A stretch of DNA of 64,000 bases from OMIW01 sp044235645 (GTDB lineage Bacteria > Bdellovibrionota_C > UBA2361 > OMIW01), in NCBI GenBank assembly GCA_044235645.1, contig JBIIHQ010000004.1, positions 1-64,000 on the forward strand, written 5' to 3'. The stretch's first letter is position 1, and each line of letters opens with the position of its first letter. Under the pieces are notes generated by a model that saw only the letters and a list, made by a program, of their open reading frames with translations, was not told where the DNA came from and did not search any database. The position numbers were made by a program, and so were the translations under genes. Below are positions 27,601-35,284 of this stretch, in pieces.

Positions 27601-28223
27601 AGGAGCAGTCTGGGAAGATAGATGCGGTTGGTTTTGAAATGTTTACCGATCTGTTAAGGGAGGCGGTTGCACAGCTCAAGGGAGACCCCGAGTCTGGTCA
27701 GGAGACAGTTGATCCCGAGGTGAAGATACCGCTCGACGCTTGTATACCTGAGCCATATATACCCGATGTATCGGAGCGGCTGCTGATGTATCAGCGGCTT
27801 GCGATGATCGAGGAGTCAAAAGAGGCAGATGATATCCTGGCTGAGCTTTCTGACAGATTTGGTTATCCCTCCGATGAGGTGTGCCATCTTGTCGAGATTA
27901 TGCGGTATCGTGGGCTGTGTCGAAGGTTTGCGATTGCGAAGGCAGAGGTGGTGGGGAGTCGGCTTGCTCTGTGGTTGACCCAGCGTTCGCCGCTCGACCT
28001 GACGGCTCTCCTCACCCTTGCGGAGTCAAACCCGCGGACCTATCGTTTGGGGAGAAATCTTACCTTGTGGGTGCAGCTCAGCTCTGAGAATCTCCCGATG
28101 AGCGTTTTGTACAAAACAACTGAGTCTCTCTTGGAGGGGATTCGACAAAAATCTGTCGCAGTCGGAAGTATTGAGGGAAAGGCGACGAAAGTAAAATCTG
28201 TAACGGATAATCGACGATCATAG
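24684..28223 (+). CDS. mfd: Transcription-repair coupling factor Mfd
   Basis: 1179-residue DNA translocase that removes RNA polymerase stalled at DNA damage and recruits UvrA. The N-terminal half has the UvrB-like region. A CarD-like RNA polymerase-binding domain lies at about 490-560 (FIVHRDYGIGIYRG). The RecG-like motor carries Walker A GDVGFGKTE (640-648) and DEEQRFG (741-747), and the TRCF C-terminal domain ends the protein. The GTG start has no clear ribosome site; a second GTG at 24699 is an alternative. surA follows 25 bases later. It is notable that a UvrA-like protein lies 3 kb away, although that protein appears catalytically dead. Confidence 0.96.
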   Translation: MVGKGVGTKPICCLGLQGPARAWWVAENLSDDRSALIVCPDFSRAEQFADELRFFVGVDRARLFPSWQLLPFERVSPERELMASRLGLLLGAAHGHSTIWVASVEVVAQLVHPSERLLPLYRQLSVGDYLDRDDFQTFVTRAGYRTTSLVESVGDYATRGLVIDIFSPSERYPVRLYVENDRIVNVRLFDPQTQRTVSDVPKIELLPVSEWIAPFHTQIDTELILSRIRERGGELHLPSKVVREFEEIVRGDLSFPGMEFLQSLFYQDMVPITDYLGPNTPILFDDRLGCEQSLDMFWEKLEERTRFLMSERVLHPRPVHQYLSPEELRRRFRGAFFADLNGIAVRGADDIERKVFRTEKNTELETALKSSAGSGNALHPLKKAIQGWQRKKFRIVFVVGSIARAERLSSILATVKVAALVDPRPLRDFLRDEVGPVVAIMEGTISEGVQMPDERLIIIGEHEIFHDRSVRRRKMKAISHRRIMHSLRELQVDDFIVHRDYGIGIYRGLQQRSVEGHVEDFLAIEYADSRLFVPIQLIGKVQRFLGADGHRPKLDRLGSKRWFRARQKAREATISLAGDLLRLYATRSVQRGWHFDFVGAEDERFADGFPYDETPDQSEAIRDTLTDMSSDKAMDRLICGDVGFGKTEVAIRAAFKAFQHAKQTAVLVPTTILVEQHRRSFEERFMGYPAVIGAVSRFYSDAENRKTVEDLAAGKIDIIIGTHRLLEPDIHFQDLGLLVIDEEQRFGVRQKERLRQVASGVDTLTMTATPIPRTLHLAMIGARDVSVLRTPPVDRRPIRTCVAHDDSGVVRDAIDRELNRGGQVFFLHNRVETLSNRAKLLQDLFPKARVFHAHGQMQEAILERVMQKFLEGQIDILVTTTIIESGLDVPNANTIIVDNAHLYGLAQLYQIRGRVGRGARQAYAYFLVPQRGKLPPQARERLQVLQSFEGLGGGFILAMRDLELRGAGNLLGKEQSGKIDAVGFEMFTDLLREAVAQLKGDPESGQETVDPEVKIPLDACIPEPYIPDVSERLLMYQRLAMIEESKEADDILAELSDRFGYPSDEVCHLVEIMRYRGLCRRFAIAKAEVVGSRLALWLTQRSPLDLTALLTLAESNPRTYRLGRNLTLWVQLSSENLPMSVLYKTTESLLEGIRQKSVAVGSIEGKATKVKSVTDNRRS

Positions 28224-28248
28224 AAGTGTTCAAGATTTAGGATGCAAG

Positions 28249-29268
28249 ATGAAAAGGGTTGTCTGTCTCTTCGTAAGGACTTTCGTGCTCTCTTTGATGG
28301 GGGCGGAGCTCGCCCACGCAGATGGCAAGGGAAGGGAACCGATTGTTGTTGATTCGATAGTGGCGAGTGTTGATGGGCAGCCTATTACCCTTCGGGATAT
28401 CAGTCGAAAGGTTGGTCGCCCCCTTTCAATTGCTGCCGTAAATTCTGATCCAGGTGCTAAAAGCGCTCTCGATGCCCTTATTGAGGAACAGGTTGTGCGA
28501 CTTGAAACTGAGTCGCGACACCTGACGGTTTCCGCAGATGAAGTTGAGAGTTATGTTGGTGAAGTTGCCCTTAGAAATGGTATGTCCGTCGAGGAAGTAA
28601 GAGGGATGGTTGAGAAGGGTGGAAAGAGGTTCGATGATTATCGAAAAGAGGTTGAGCTTGATATCCTTAAGTCAAAGTTGGCAGCCTCGGTTCTTCGGGG
28701 GTCAGTTTCGGTTTCTGACACTGAGATAGACGAATATCTGGGGCATCATCGGAGGGCCGTGCATGGAGGCCCGGCTCAAAAAATGCGTGGCTCGGGCTTG
28801 GTTGATCTAGGTCATCTCGTTATCCCTGCCGAGGGGCGTTCATCGGATGAGCTTGAGAAGTTACTCGGTGAGATAAGTGAAAGACTAGACGATGATGAGG
28901 ATTTTGAGGATATTGCTCCCGATGTTCGTGGGGTTTCAGTGACCGAATCGTCGGGTATGGTGTCGGAATCCGATCTCAGCGATGACATCCTCAAAGCGAT
29001 AGATGGGCTCGATGAAGGCGATGTATCGAAACCGGTCCGAATTGGTGATGGAATTCGTATCTTTAGGGTGAATGAACGGTCTGATGGGGAGTCAGAGAGT
29101 GAGGATGAACGGGGGGATCGGATTGGCGAGAGCAACACTGAAGCAGTAAGTCTTGACCGCCGTGAAGAGGTCCGTGCGATTATCGAGCAACAGCGGATGC
29201 AGGAGCGAATGGAGCGCTTTTTCTCTGAGGAAATTATGAAGCGACACTCCGTAGATAAGAAATTTTAG
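28249..29268 (+). CDS. surA: SurA-like periplasmic peptidyl-prolyl isomerase/chaperone
   Basis: 339 residues. Signal peptide (about 1-24, cleavage after AHA), then the SurA N-terminal helical chaperone domain (VDSIVASVDGQPITLRDI, about 31-48 onward). One parvulin-like domain lies at about 183-285; it starts with DLGHLVIPAEGRS and ends with GIRIFRVNER, though several usual parvulin active-site residues are replaced. An acidic Ser/Glu/Asp-rich loop (about 285-305) precedes the C-terminal helix. SurA guides outer-membrane barrel proteins across the periplasm. The gene is 25 bases after mfd and probably in its operon. Confidence 0.88.
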   Translation: MKRVVCLFVRTFVLSLMGAELAHADGKGREPIVVDSIVASVDGQPITLRDISRKVGRPLSIAAVNSDPGAKSALDALIEEQVVRLETESRHLTVSADEVESYVGEVALRNGMSVEEVRGMVEKGGKRFDDYRKEVELDILKSKLAASVLRGSVSVSDTEIDEYLGHHRRAVHGGPAQKMRGSGLVDLGHLVIPAEGRSSDELEKLLGEISERLDDDEDFEDIAPDVRGVSVTESSGMVSESDLSDDILKAIDGLDEGDVSKPVRIGDGIRIFRVNERSDGESESEDERGDRIGESNTEAVSLDRREEVRAIIEQQRMQERMERFFSEEIMKRHSVDKKF

Positions 29269-29310
29269 CCAATCAGAAGAGGATCTGTAATCCCGAAAAG
29301 AGCGCAAACG

Positions 29311-29352
29311 TCGTCGCGAGAGTTGGCATGAGGGAGTTTTCTCTTTTTTTTT
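29311..29352 (+). terminator. Possible terminator after surA
   Basis: A run of nine T (29344-29352) follows a weak, G-U-rich fold (GGGAG with CTCTT). It lies 75 bases after the surA stop and before the phosphohexomutase gene. The position fits a terminator; the stem is weak. Confidence 0.3.
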
Positions 29353-29468
29353 GGTGCTTTGACTCGCGAGATAGTATCGAGATACGGTGAGTGGGCGAAG
29401 GTTCAAAGAGCCTGCTACAAGGGCGCAAGCGAGCTTCGTATTCAATTATTCCGCTTATTTTAGGACGA

Positions 29469-30896
29469 ATGATGAAGGTAGATCGGGGAGTATTTCGGGA
29501 GAACGATATTCGTGGTGTTGTCGGCGAGGGGTTAACCCCCGAGTTTGCGCACCTTCTCGGGAGGGGATACGGCGCTCTTGCGCGAAGTGCCGGGAAGAAT
29601 CGTATTGGAATCGGGTGGGATTGCCGTCTGAGCTCGGAAGAATATGCGAATAATCTCGCTCGAGGGATCGCTGCTCAGGGGGTCGATGTCGTTATGACTG
29701 GGCTTGGCCCGACTCCGCAGCTTTACTACGCAATATTTGCGGAAGAGCTTGGGGGGGGGATTCAGGTCACCGGCAGCCATAATCCGGCGGATATGAATGG
29801 CTTTAAGCTCTGTCTCGGAAGGGAGACCCTATCCGGAAAGGGGATACAGGAGCTCTATCAGCGGGTCATTGAGGAGCAGGTAGTGGAGCATGCTGGCGAC
29901 GAAACGGTCGGTAAACCGGGCACCATTTTATCGCTTCCGATACGTGAACGATACACCCAGATGCTGATTCAAAATAGCAAGCCCGGAATGGGAGCTCGTC
30001 CTTTGCGAGTAGTGGTTGATGCCGGAAATGGTGTCGGCGGATTGGTCGGTCCTGCTCTGTTGCGGGGATTGGGGGTCGAGGTTGTCGAACTGTTCTGTGA
30101 ACCTGATGGAAGATTTCCAAACCATCACCCCGATCCGACCGAATTAAAAAATATCGAGACCCTAGCAGCACGGGTTGTTGAGGAGGGAGCTGACTTTGGT
30201 ATTGGGTGGGATGGCGATGCAGACAGGATTGGGGTGGTTGATGAGCGAGGGGTACCGATTTATGGAGATATGCTCCTCCTGATCTTCGCTCGCGCTCTCT
30301 TGAAAGAAAAGCCCGGAGCCACAGTTATCGGTGATGTTAAGTGCTCATCAATTCTCTTCGAAGATCTCGCCGAGCGGGGTGCACGACCGATTATGTGGAA
30401 AACAGGGCACTCCCTCGTGAAGGCGAAACTCAAAGAGGAGGGGGCGGACCTCGCGGGCGAGATGAGTGGTCACATATTCTTCAAGCACCGATACTTCGGG
30501 TTCGATGATGCCCTGTACGCGAGTGCGCGGTTCTGCGAAGTGGTGAGTAACTGGAGCGGTCCCGTATCAACGATACTCAGTGACATCCCGCCGATGAAGT
30601 CGACCCCCGAAATCCGGGTAGACTGTCCCGATGATATCAAGTTTAGGATTGCGGAAGAGGCGAAGAGCGCCTTTGCGGATTATCCGGTCGATACCACCGA
30701 CGGAGCACGGGTAAGATTCCCCGAGGGGTGGGGGCTCGTGCGAGCATCAAATACGCAGCCGGTTCTTGTGCTTCGGTTCGAAGCCGAAACGCAGGAGGGC
30801 CTCGAAGAGTACCAGCGGCTGATGGTGGGGGCGATAGAGGGGATTAAAGAGAAGTTGGCTGCTGAGGGGACGCTTCACCATCCAGAGCTTCCTTGA
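29469..30896 (+). CDS. Phosphomannomutase/phosphoglucomutase
   Basis: Alpha-D-phosphohexomutase that interconverts 6-phospho and 1-phospho forms of mannose or glucose, feeding GDP-mannose and UDP-glucose for surface polysaccharides. Active-site serine loop VTGSHNPADMNGFK, metal loop GWDGDADRIGVVD, sugar-binding GEMSGH and C-terminal phosphate-binding RASNTQPVLVLRFEA are all intact. The N-terminal RENDIRGVVG is typical of the AlgC/ManB group. ATG 29469, with AGGA just upstream, is chosen; the frame stays open to a GTG at 29391. It converges with malQ with 10 bases between, and manA lies beyond malQ. Confidence 0.93.
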   Translation: MMKVDRGVFRENDIRGVVGEGLTPEFAHLLGRGYGALARSAGKNRIGIGWDCRLSSEEYANNLARGIAAQGVDVVMTGLGPTPQLYYAIFAEELGGGIQVTGSHNPADMNGFKLCLGRETLSGKGIQELYQRVIEEQVVEHAGDETVGKPGTILSLPIRERYTQMLIQNSKPGMGARPLRVVVDAGNGVGGLVGPALLRGLGVEVVELFCEPDGRFPNHHPDPTELKNIETLAARVVEEGADFGIGWDGDADRIGVVDERGVPIYGDMLLLIFARALLKEKPGATVIGDVKCSSILFEDLAERGARPIMWKTGHSLVKAKLKEEGADLAGEMSGHIFFKHRYFGFDDALYASARFCEVVSNWSGPVSTILSDIPPMKSTPEIRVDCPDDIKFRIAEEAKSAFADYPVDTTDGARVRFPEGWGLVRASNTQPVLVLRFEAETQEGLEEYQRLMVGAIEGIKEKLAAEGTLHHPELP

Positions 30897-30906
30897 ACTA
30901 CCCCCG

Positions 30907-32454
30907 CTATCCGGCTCGGCCCGTTGCCACGGTAACCTCTCCGAGCCACCGCCCCGCTTCTTTAAGCGAGCAATCATACCGCCAGCTCCAGTTGTCCCAT
31001 CGAGCAAATCCCGGCCGATTCATGCGGGCCGAGCTTCCTAGCGATAGGATATCCTGAAGCGGAATTATCGCAAGTTTTGCCGGGGTTTCGAGGGTTAGTC
31101 GAACAAACTCACGCGCGATATTACTCACGGGAGGATGATCAAGGAATGACAGGAGGTGCTTCTTCTCTGGTGAGGTTAGCGAGCGGAACCAGCCAGCGGC
31201 GGTGTCTTTGTCGTGTGAACCGGTAAAAGCAACTGAGTTCGGCGGGATGTTGAAAGGAGCGTGTATGTTTTTGGCAAATTCATCACCCTCAAATCCAAAC
31301 TGGAGAAGGCGCATTCCGTATAGTTCAAACTTGTCCCGCAGTTCATGGACGTCATCGGTGATAAACCCAAGGTCCTCAGCAATGACCGGAACCGATCCAA
31401 ATGCATCCTGGAATGCCGTTAAGAGGCCATCACCCGGGCATTTCTGCCATTTTCCGTGCTCCGCTGTTGGGTCTCCGTACGGAATCGCATAATAGGCAGC
31501 TAGTCCCCGGAAGTGGTCGATCCGAACGATATCGGCGAGCTGTAGGGTAGTGCGCATTCGGTCAACCCACCACGAGAAATTATCTCGTTCGAGAGCTTTC
31601 CAGTTGTAAATCGGGTGACCCCATAATTGACCTGTTGTCGCAAACGCATCAGGCGGGCAGCCCGAAACCTGGGTCGGCCGTTTCTCCTTATCAAGCGCAA
31701 AATAGTGGGGCGATGCCCATACATCGGCACTATCATCTGAGACGTATATCGGCAAATCGCCCACAATCGCTATTCCTTTTTCAGTGGCGAGTCCTTTGAG
31801 GCGATTGAATTGTGAAAAAAAGAGCCACTGACAGAAGACCTCGAACCGGATAGCCTCTTCATGGGCCTTCATCAATGCAGGTGCCCGTCGCTTGTCCTTC
31901 ACCCGCAGGTCCAATGACCACTGACTTCGGGGTTTTTTCTGACTCTTTCGGATCGAGGTAAAGAGAGCGAAGTCCTCGAGCCAACGGTGCTCCGCGCTGA
32001 ACCTTTCCAATTCGCGGTCGACCTTGCTTTTCGCGGGAAGTTTGCCGAAGACTTCTCGGAGAAAATGCTCTTTCTCTCGGGCTGCGCGCCTCAGGTCAGC
32101 GCGATTAGGATTTTTGGTGGGGGAGCACTTCTTGAGCTGTGCGGTATCCGCACGAGTGCACAGGCCAGATTCAAAGAGAAGATCTGGCGATATCAGCAGC
32201 GGATTTCCCGCAAACGCCGAATACGAGGAGTATGGGCTGTGAAAATCCGGTTCCGAGGTCGGTGACGTTGGAAGCATCATCCAGAATCGCTGTTTCGCAT
32301 CGGCGAGAAATGAGAGGAACTTTTCCGCTTCGGGGCCGAGGTCTCCGATACCGTAGGGGCCTGGAAGCGAGGTAGGATGGAGGAGTACACCACTTCTTCT
32401 GTCGGCTAAAATTGAGGGGCTGGAGGAGGTTGTTTTTTTTATTTTGGGTGGCAT
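30907..32454 (-). CDS. malQ: 4-alpha-glucanotransferase (amylomaltase)
   Basis: GH77 enzyme that moves alpha-1,4-glucan segments between chains in glycogen or maltodextrin metabolism. Recognised by the start (SGVLLHPTSLPGPYGIGDLG), the nucleophile region IVRIDHFRGL, the acid/base region VIAEDLGFI and the SHDKDT segment. 515 residues is usual for the bacterial type. It lies 57 bases after manA on the same strand. No glycogen synthase or branching enzyme is in the window. Confidence 0.95.
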   Translation of the reverse strand: MPPKIKKTTSSSPSILADRRSGVLLHPTSLPGPYGIGDLGPEAEKFLSFLADAKQRFWMMLPTSPTSEPDFHSPYSSYSAFAGNPLLISPDLLFESGLCTRADTAQLKKCSPTKNPNRADLRRAAREKEHFLREVFGKLPAKSKVDRELERFSAEHRWLEDFALFTSIRKSQKKPRSQWSLDLRVKDKRRAPALMKAHEEAIRFEVFCQWLFFSQFNRLKGLATEKGIAIVGDLPIYVSDDSADVWASPHYFALDKEKRPTQVSGCPPDAFATTGQLWGHPIYNWKALERDNFSWWVDRMRTTLQLADIVRIDHFRGLAAYYAIPYGDPTAEHGKWQKCPGDGLLTAFQDAFGSVPVIAEDLGFITDDVHELRDKFELYGMRLLQFGFEGDEFAKNIHAPFNIPPNSVAFTGSHDKDTAAGWFRSLTSPEKKHLLSFLDHPPVSNIAREFVRLTLETPAKLAIIPLQDILSLGSSARMNRPGFARWDNWSWRYDCSLKEAGRWLGEVTVATGRAG

Positions 32455-32511
32455 AGATGAGCCTCATCGGAGAGAAGACCTCTGCACGATAAGGGATCGC
32501 TTACGATGAAG

Positions 32512-33789
32512 TCAATCAGTGCACCTTTGTGGGCTGGTTGTATCGGGAATTGAAACTCGCACATACGTGCACTCGTGGGGCGAGATCTCGTAGTGGCTTA
32601 CCGAGGCGGGAACGAAAAGCCCATTTCCGCGGTCTAAGTGAATATTCTCGACATCAGCGGTTTTTATCTCTGCTCTGCCGGCAAGAATAAGGAGGATCTC
32701 GGGGCTTCCATCGGTTTGATGAGAAGACGGTTGGTTGCTTGCCGAGGTAACTGAGACGAAAAATTCCTCGACCGGAGCTGGATAGAGGGCTGTTTTTGAT
32801 TCATCATCGTCGAATCGATGAGGCTCAATGATAGTTGGCCTTCCTGCTCGATAGTCGAGCATCGAGAGAAGTGTATCGACATCCTGATATTTGCAGGTAA
32901 GTCCCGCGCGCACAACGTTATCAGATGCAGCCATACACTCGATGAGGTCACCCCAAAGGTAGGCATGCGGGATGTTGGGGCCGATAAAGAGCGCCTTCCC
33001 TGGCTCGATAATTACTTCATTGAGAAGAAGCCCCGATATTATTCCGATATCATCCCCACCGTAGGTATTGATGAGAGTTGGAATGAGAGGTTCAAAGATT
33101 CCGATAGGCCCATGGTCGATGATAGTGCGCAGTATCTTATCGGCTACCCGAGACCTCTCAATGGACGGGGCCGTCAGTAGCGATCGATAGACAGCATACC
33201 TTAGCTCGTCTTCCGCGATTGAGGCGATTTTTCCCTCACACCGAGAGACTACCTCCTCGGGGAGCAATGACCGAAGAGTCGGGTGACGTTGAAGGGTAGC
33301 ACCAATCTCCTCGCGACCTTTGAATCCACAAAGAAGATGGACAGGAGTAAGCGCGATTCCCATCTCAGGTTTATGATTCCGATCGGGGTAATGTGTGGGA
33401 TCTTTTTGGTGCAGTTCCTCACCGAGTATGCGGTCGGGGTGAGCCTGAATCGAAAGAGGTTCTGCGACTGAGAGAACTTTGAGCAAGAAGGGAAGTTCGC
33501 CATAGGTGCGCACGATCTTTTCACCGAGACATAACAGAGGCTCGCTTTCGATAAGTGCTCTGAGATTGGAGGGAAAAGGGGAGGGTAGGTTGCTCTGATC
33601 GGAACGGAGCGACAGTCCTATTGTCGAGTCAAGTCTCGCCGTACCACTCGAGTGAGAGCCTACCCAAAGTTCTGCGTACGGAAGATCAGGGGAGACGGAT
33701 TCGAGGAGAGGCGCAAGCGCCGATTCGTTCCCGCGTTTGCCCCACGAATAGTTCTGAACAGTGGGGATGATGCGGAAGGGGCCGAGCAT
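32512..33789 (-). CDS. manA: Mannose-6-phosphate isomerase, class I
   Basis: Zinc enzyme that interconverts fructose 6-phosphate and mannose 6-phosphate; with the mutase at 29.5 kb it leads to GDP-mannose. Type I signatures are the start PTVQNYSWGKRG, the zinc-binding LSIQAHPD, HKPEMGIALTP, and the C-terminal IPHAYLWGDLIECMAASDNVVRAGLTCK. Length 425 is normal. It lies upstream of malQ in the same direction and 46 bases after lepB. Confidence 0.94.
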   Translation of the reverse strand: MLGPFRIIPTVQNYSWGKRGNESALAPLLESVSPDLPYAELWVGSHSSGTARLDSTIGLSLRSDQSNLPSPFPSNLRALIESEPLLCLGEKIVRTYGELPFLLKVLSVAEPLSIQAHPDRILGEELHQKDPTHYPDRNHKPEMGIALTPVHLLCGFKGREEIGATLQRHPTLRSLLPEEVVSRCEGKIASIAEDELRYAVYRSLLTAPSIERSRVADKILRTIIDHGPIGIFEPLIPTLINTYGGDDIGIISGLLLNEVIIEPGKALFIGPNIPHAYLWGDLIECMAASDNVVRAGLTCKYQDVDTLLSMLDYRAGRPTIIEPHRFDDDESKTALYPAPVEEFFVSVTSASNQPSSHQTDGSPEILLILAGRAEIKTADVENIHLDRGNGLFVPASVSHYEISPHECTYVRVSIPDTTSPQRCTD

Positions 33790-33835
33790 GGTAAAGCAGA
33801 GTATGAAAGATAAGAGATGTCGAATTCAGTTTCGA

Positions 33836-34489
33836 TCACAGAAGATTGCCGATGCGCCAGAAATCGAACGTAGACCAGAAGATGACAAACGCCCTTCCCA
33901 CCACGTTTTCTATCGGCAAGAAATGAGAGTCTCCCCAGAACCGAGAGTCTTTGGAGTGATCTCTGTTATCTCCTAGCAGGAATATCCTTCCCTCAGGGAC
34001 GGTCTGAGGTCCAAAGTCACCTCCCGGAATGCGCCCTCCTTCCGCCCACCTCGCATACGGCTCCACTAGGGGCTCTCCGTTCACGATGACGGAGGTTCCT
34101 CGGACCTCAACAATATCTCCGGGGAGTCCAATCACACGTTTAATTATCGCATCTTTCGCTTCGTTCTCGAGTGTGTGCGGGTCGTCAGCGCGATAAAAAA
34201 CGACAACATCGCGTCTCCGAGGATTACGATAGGGGATAAGAGTCGTACGCTTGAAGGGGATGCGGAACCCGTACCAAAACTTTGAAACAAAGATGCGGTC
34301 TCTCACCTGGAGAGTCGGCTCCATGGAACTCGAGGGTATGTAGAACGCCTCGAGGGCAACGCCTCTGATAACAACGGCGAGAATGAGGATCAGGAGAAGG
34401 GACTTTACGAATGACCACAGCTCGTAAGCGAGCGAGTGTTCGATCGAGGGTACGGTCTGCGATGCAGGGGATGCGGTCTGATCGACCAT
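33836..34489 (-). CDS. lepB: Signal peptidase I
   Basis: Membrane serine protease that removes signal peptides on the periplasmic face. One N-terminal membrane helix (about 28-46), then the catalytic Ser55 in IPSSSMEPT and the general base Lys117 in AIIKRVIGLPGD. The box GDNRDHSKDSRFWG is also clear. At 217 residues it is short and has one membrane helix rather than the two of E. coli LepB. It is first in a likely lepB-manA-malQ transcription unit. Confidence 0.95.
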   Translation of the reverse strand: MVDQTASPASQTVPSIEHSLAYELWSFVKSLLLILILAVVIRGVALEAFYIPSSSMEPTLQVRDRIFVSKFWYGFRIPFKRTTLIPYRNPRRRDVVVFYRADDPHTLENEAKDAIIKRVIGLPGDIVEVRGTSVIVNGEPLVEPYARWAEGGRIPGGDFGPQTVPEGRIFLLGDNRDHSKDSRFWGDSHFLPIENVVGRAFVIFWSTFDFWRIGNLL

Positions 34490-34678
34490 TGGGGGGCCTT
34501 TAGATGGAGGGATAATACTGAAAAGGGCTCCTCACCCGAGAAAAGGTTCCTTCGCCTTCTTCGAAGATCGTGCCGTACCGGCTGTGCAAGACCACACGAC
34601 ACTCTACCAGAGAAGTGGCTGGAGCGAAAAGTGAGGTCAGCCTGTTGGAATTAAAAGTCGGGGAGTTTTTGAAATGCG

Positions 34679-34719
34679 AAGGGGTCATCTGGTACCAGCG
34701 ATGTACCTGATGACCCCTT
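34679..34719. terminator. Long near-perfect hairpin downstream of the 34770-35087 gene
   Basis: AAGGGGTCATC (34679-34689) pairs with GATGACCCCTT (34709-34719). Inside, GGTAC (34691-34695) pairs with GTACC (34703-34707), with a T-T mismatch and a seven-base loop. The total stem is 16 pairs. It lies 50 bases after the stop of the small leftward gene and 190 bases before lepB. The T run after it is poor on both strands, so it may be a terminator, an RNA-stabilising element or a small repeat. Confidence 0.45.
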
Positions 34720-34769
34720 TCGATGTGACCGGATGTAACCTGCTATATTTCGTCGCACCTCTATGGAAT

Positions 34770-35087
34770 TTAAGCATCAAAGCCGGTTCTTTTGCCAAAA
34801 ACTACGGTTGAGCATCGAACTTTGAGGATGCCCTCTTTTTCCAGTATCGTTGACACGAATATCCCCGGCTCAAACGCCCTTTCTTTTATCAGAGACACCT
34901 TATCGGCCTCAGGGATAGCCATGGATGCCTGGATGTGGAAGTTGATTTCGACAAGCACTCTCCCGGGCTCGTCAGAAATGATATTTGTTATCATCCCATA
35001 GATTGGGTAAGTTTTCCCTATCTCAACCTCCCCCGAGGTAACCTCAAGCCCGTGTTGTTCGAAAAAGTTTTGTGAGGTTCCTTCCAT
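34770..35087 (-). CDS. Small cytoplasmic protein, unknown
   Basis: 105 residues, no family recognised. No signal peptide or membrane helix. The pattern alternates strands and polar loops (YPIYGMITNIISDEPGRVLV, then VEINFHIQASMAIP), suggesting a small beta fold, perhaps OB-like. The ATG has AGGAGG eight bases upstream, which strongly supports translation. It has its own intergenic space on both sides (about 200 bases upstream, 280 downstream with a hairpin), so it is likely a single-gene unit. Confidence 0.7.
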   Translation of the reverse strand: MEGTSQNFFEQHGLEVTSGEVEIGKTYPIYGMITNIISDEPGRVLVEINFHIQASMAIPEADKVSLIKERAFEPGIFVSTILEKEGILKVRCSTVVFGKRTGFDA

Positions 35088-35284
35088 GTGTGCTGCCTCC
35101 TAGCCAACATAACGCGGTTACAACCCCTTATCTAGCCCAACAAGGCGATTGGTTCAAGAGTTAAGCAAAAAATTGTTTCTTTTTTGGTGTGTGGGAGGGA
35201 GGGCTTTGCATACCCTTATCCTTGTCTTCTAAGTAATTGAATATGCTGGTTTAATGTGATCATAAAACTTTCTAGGTACTTTAC

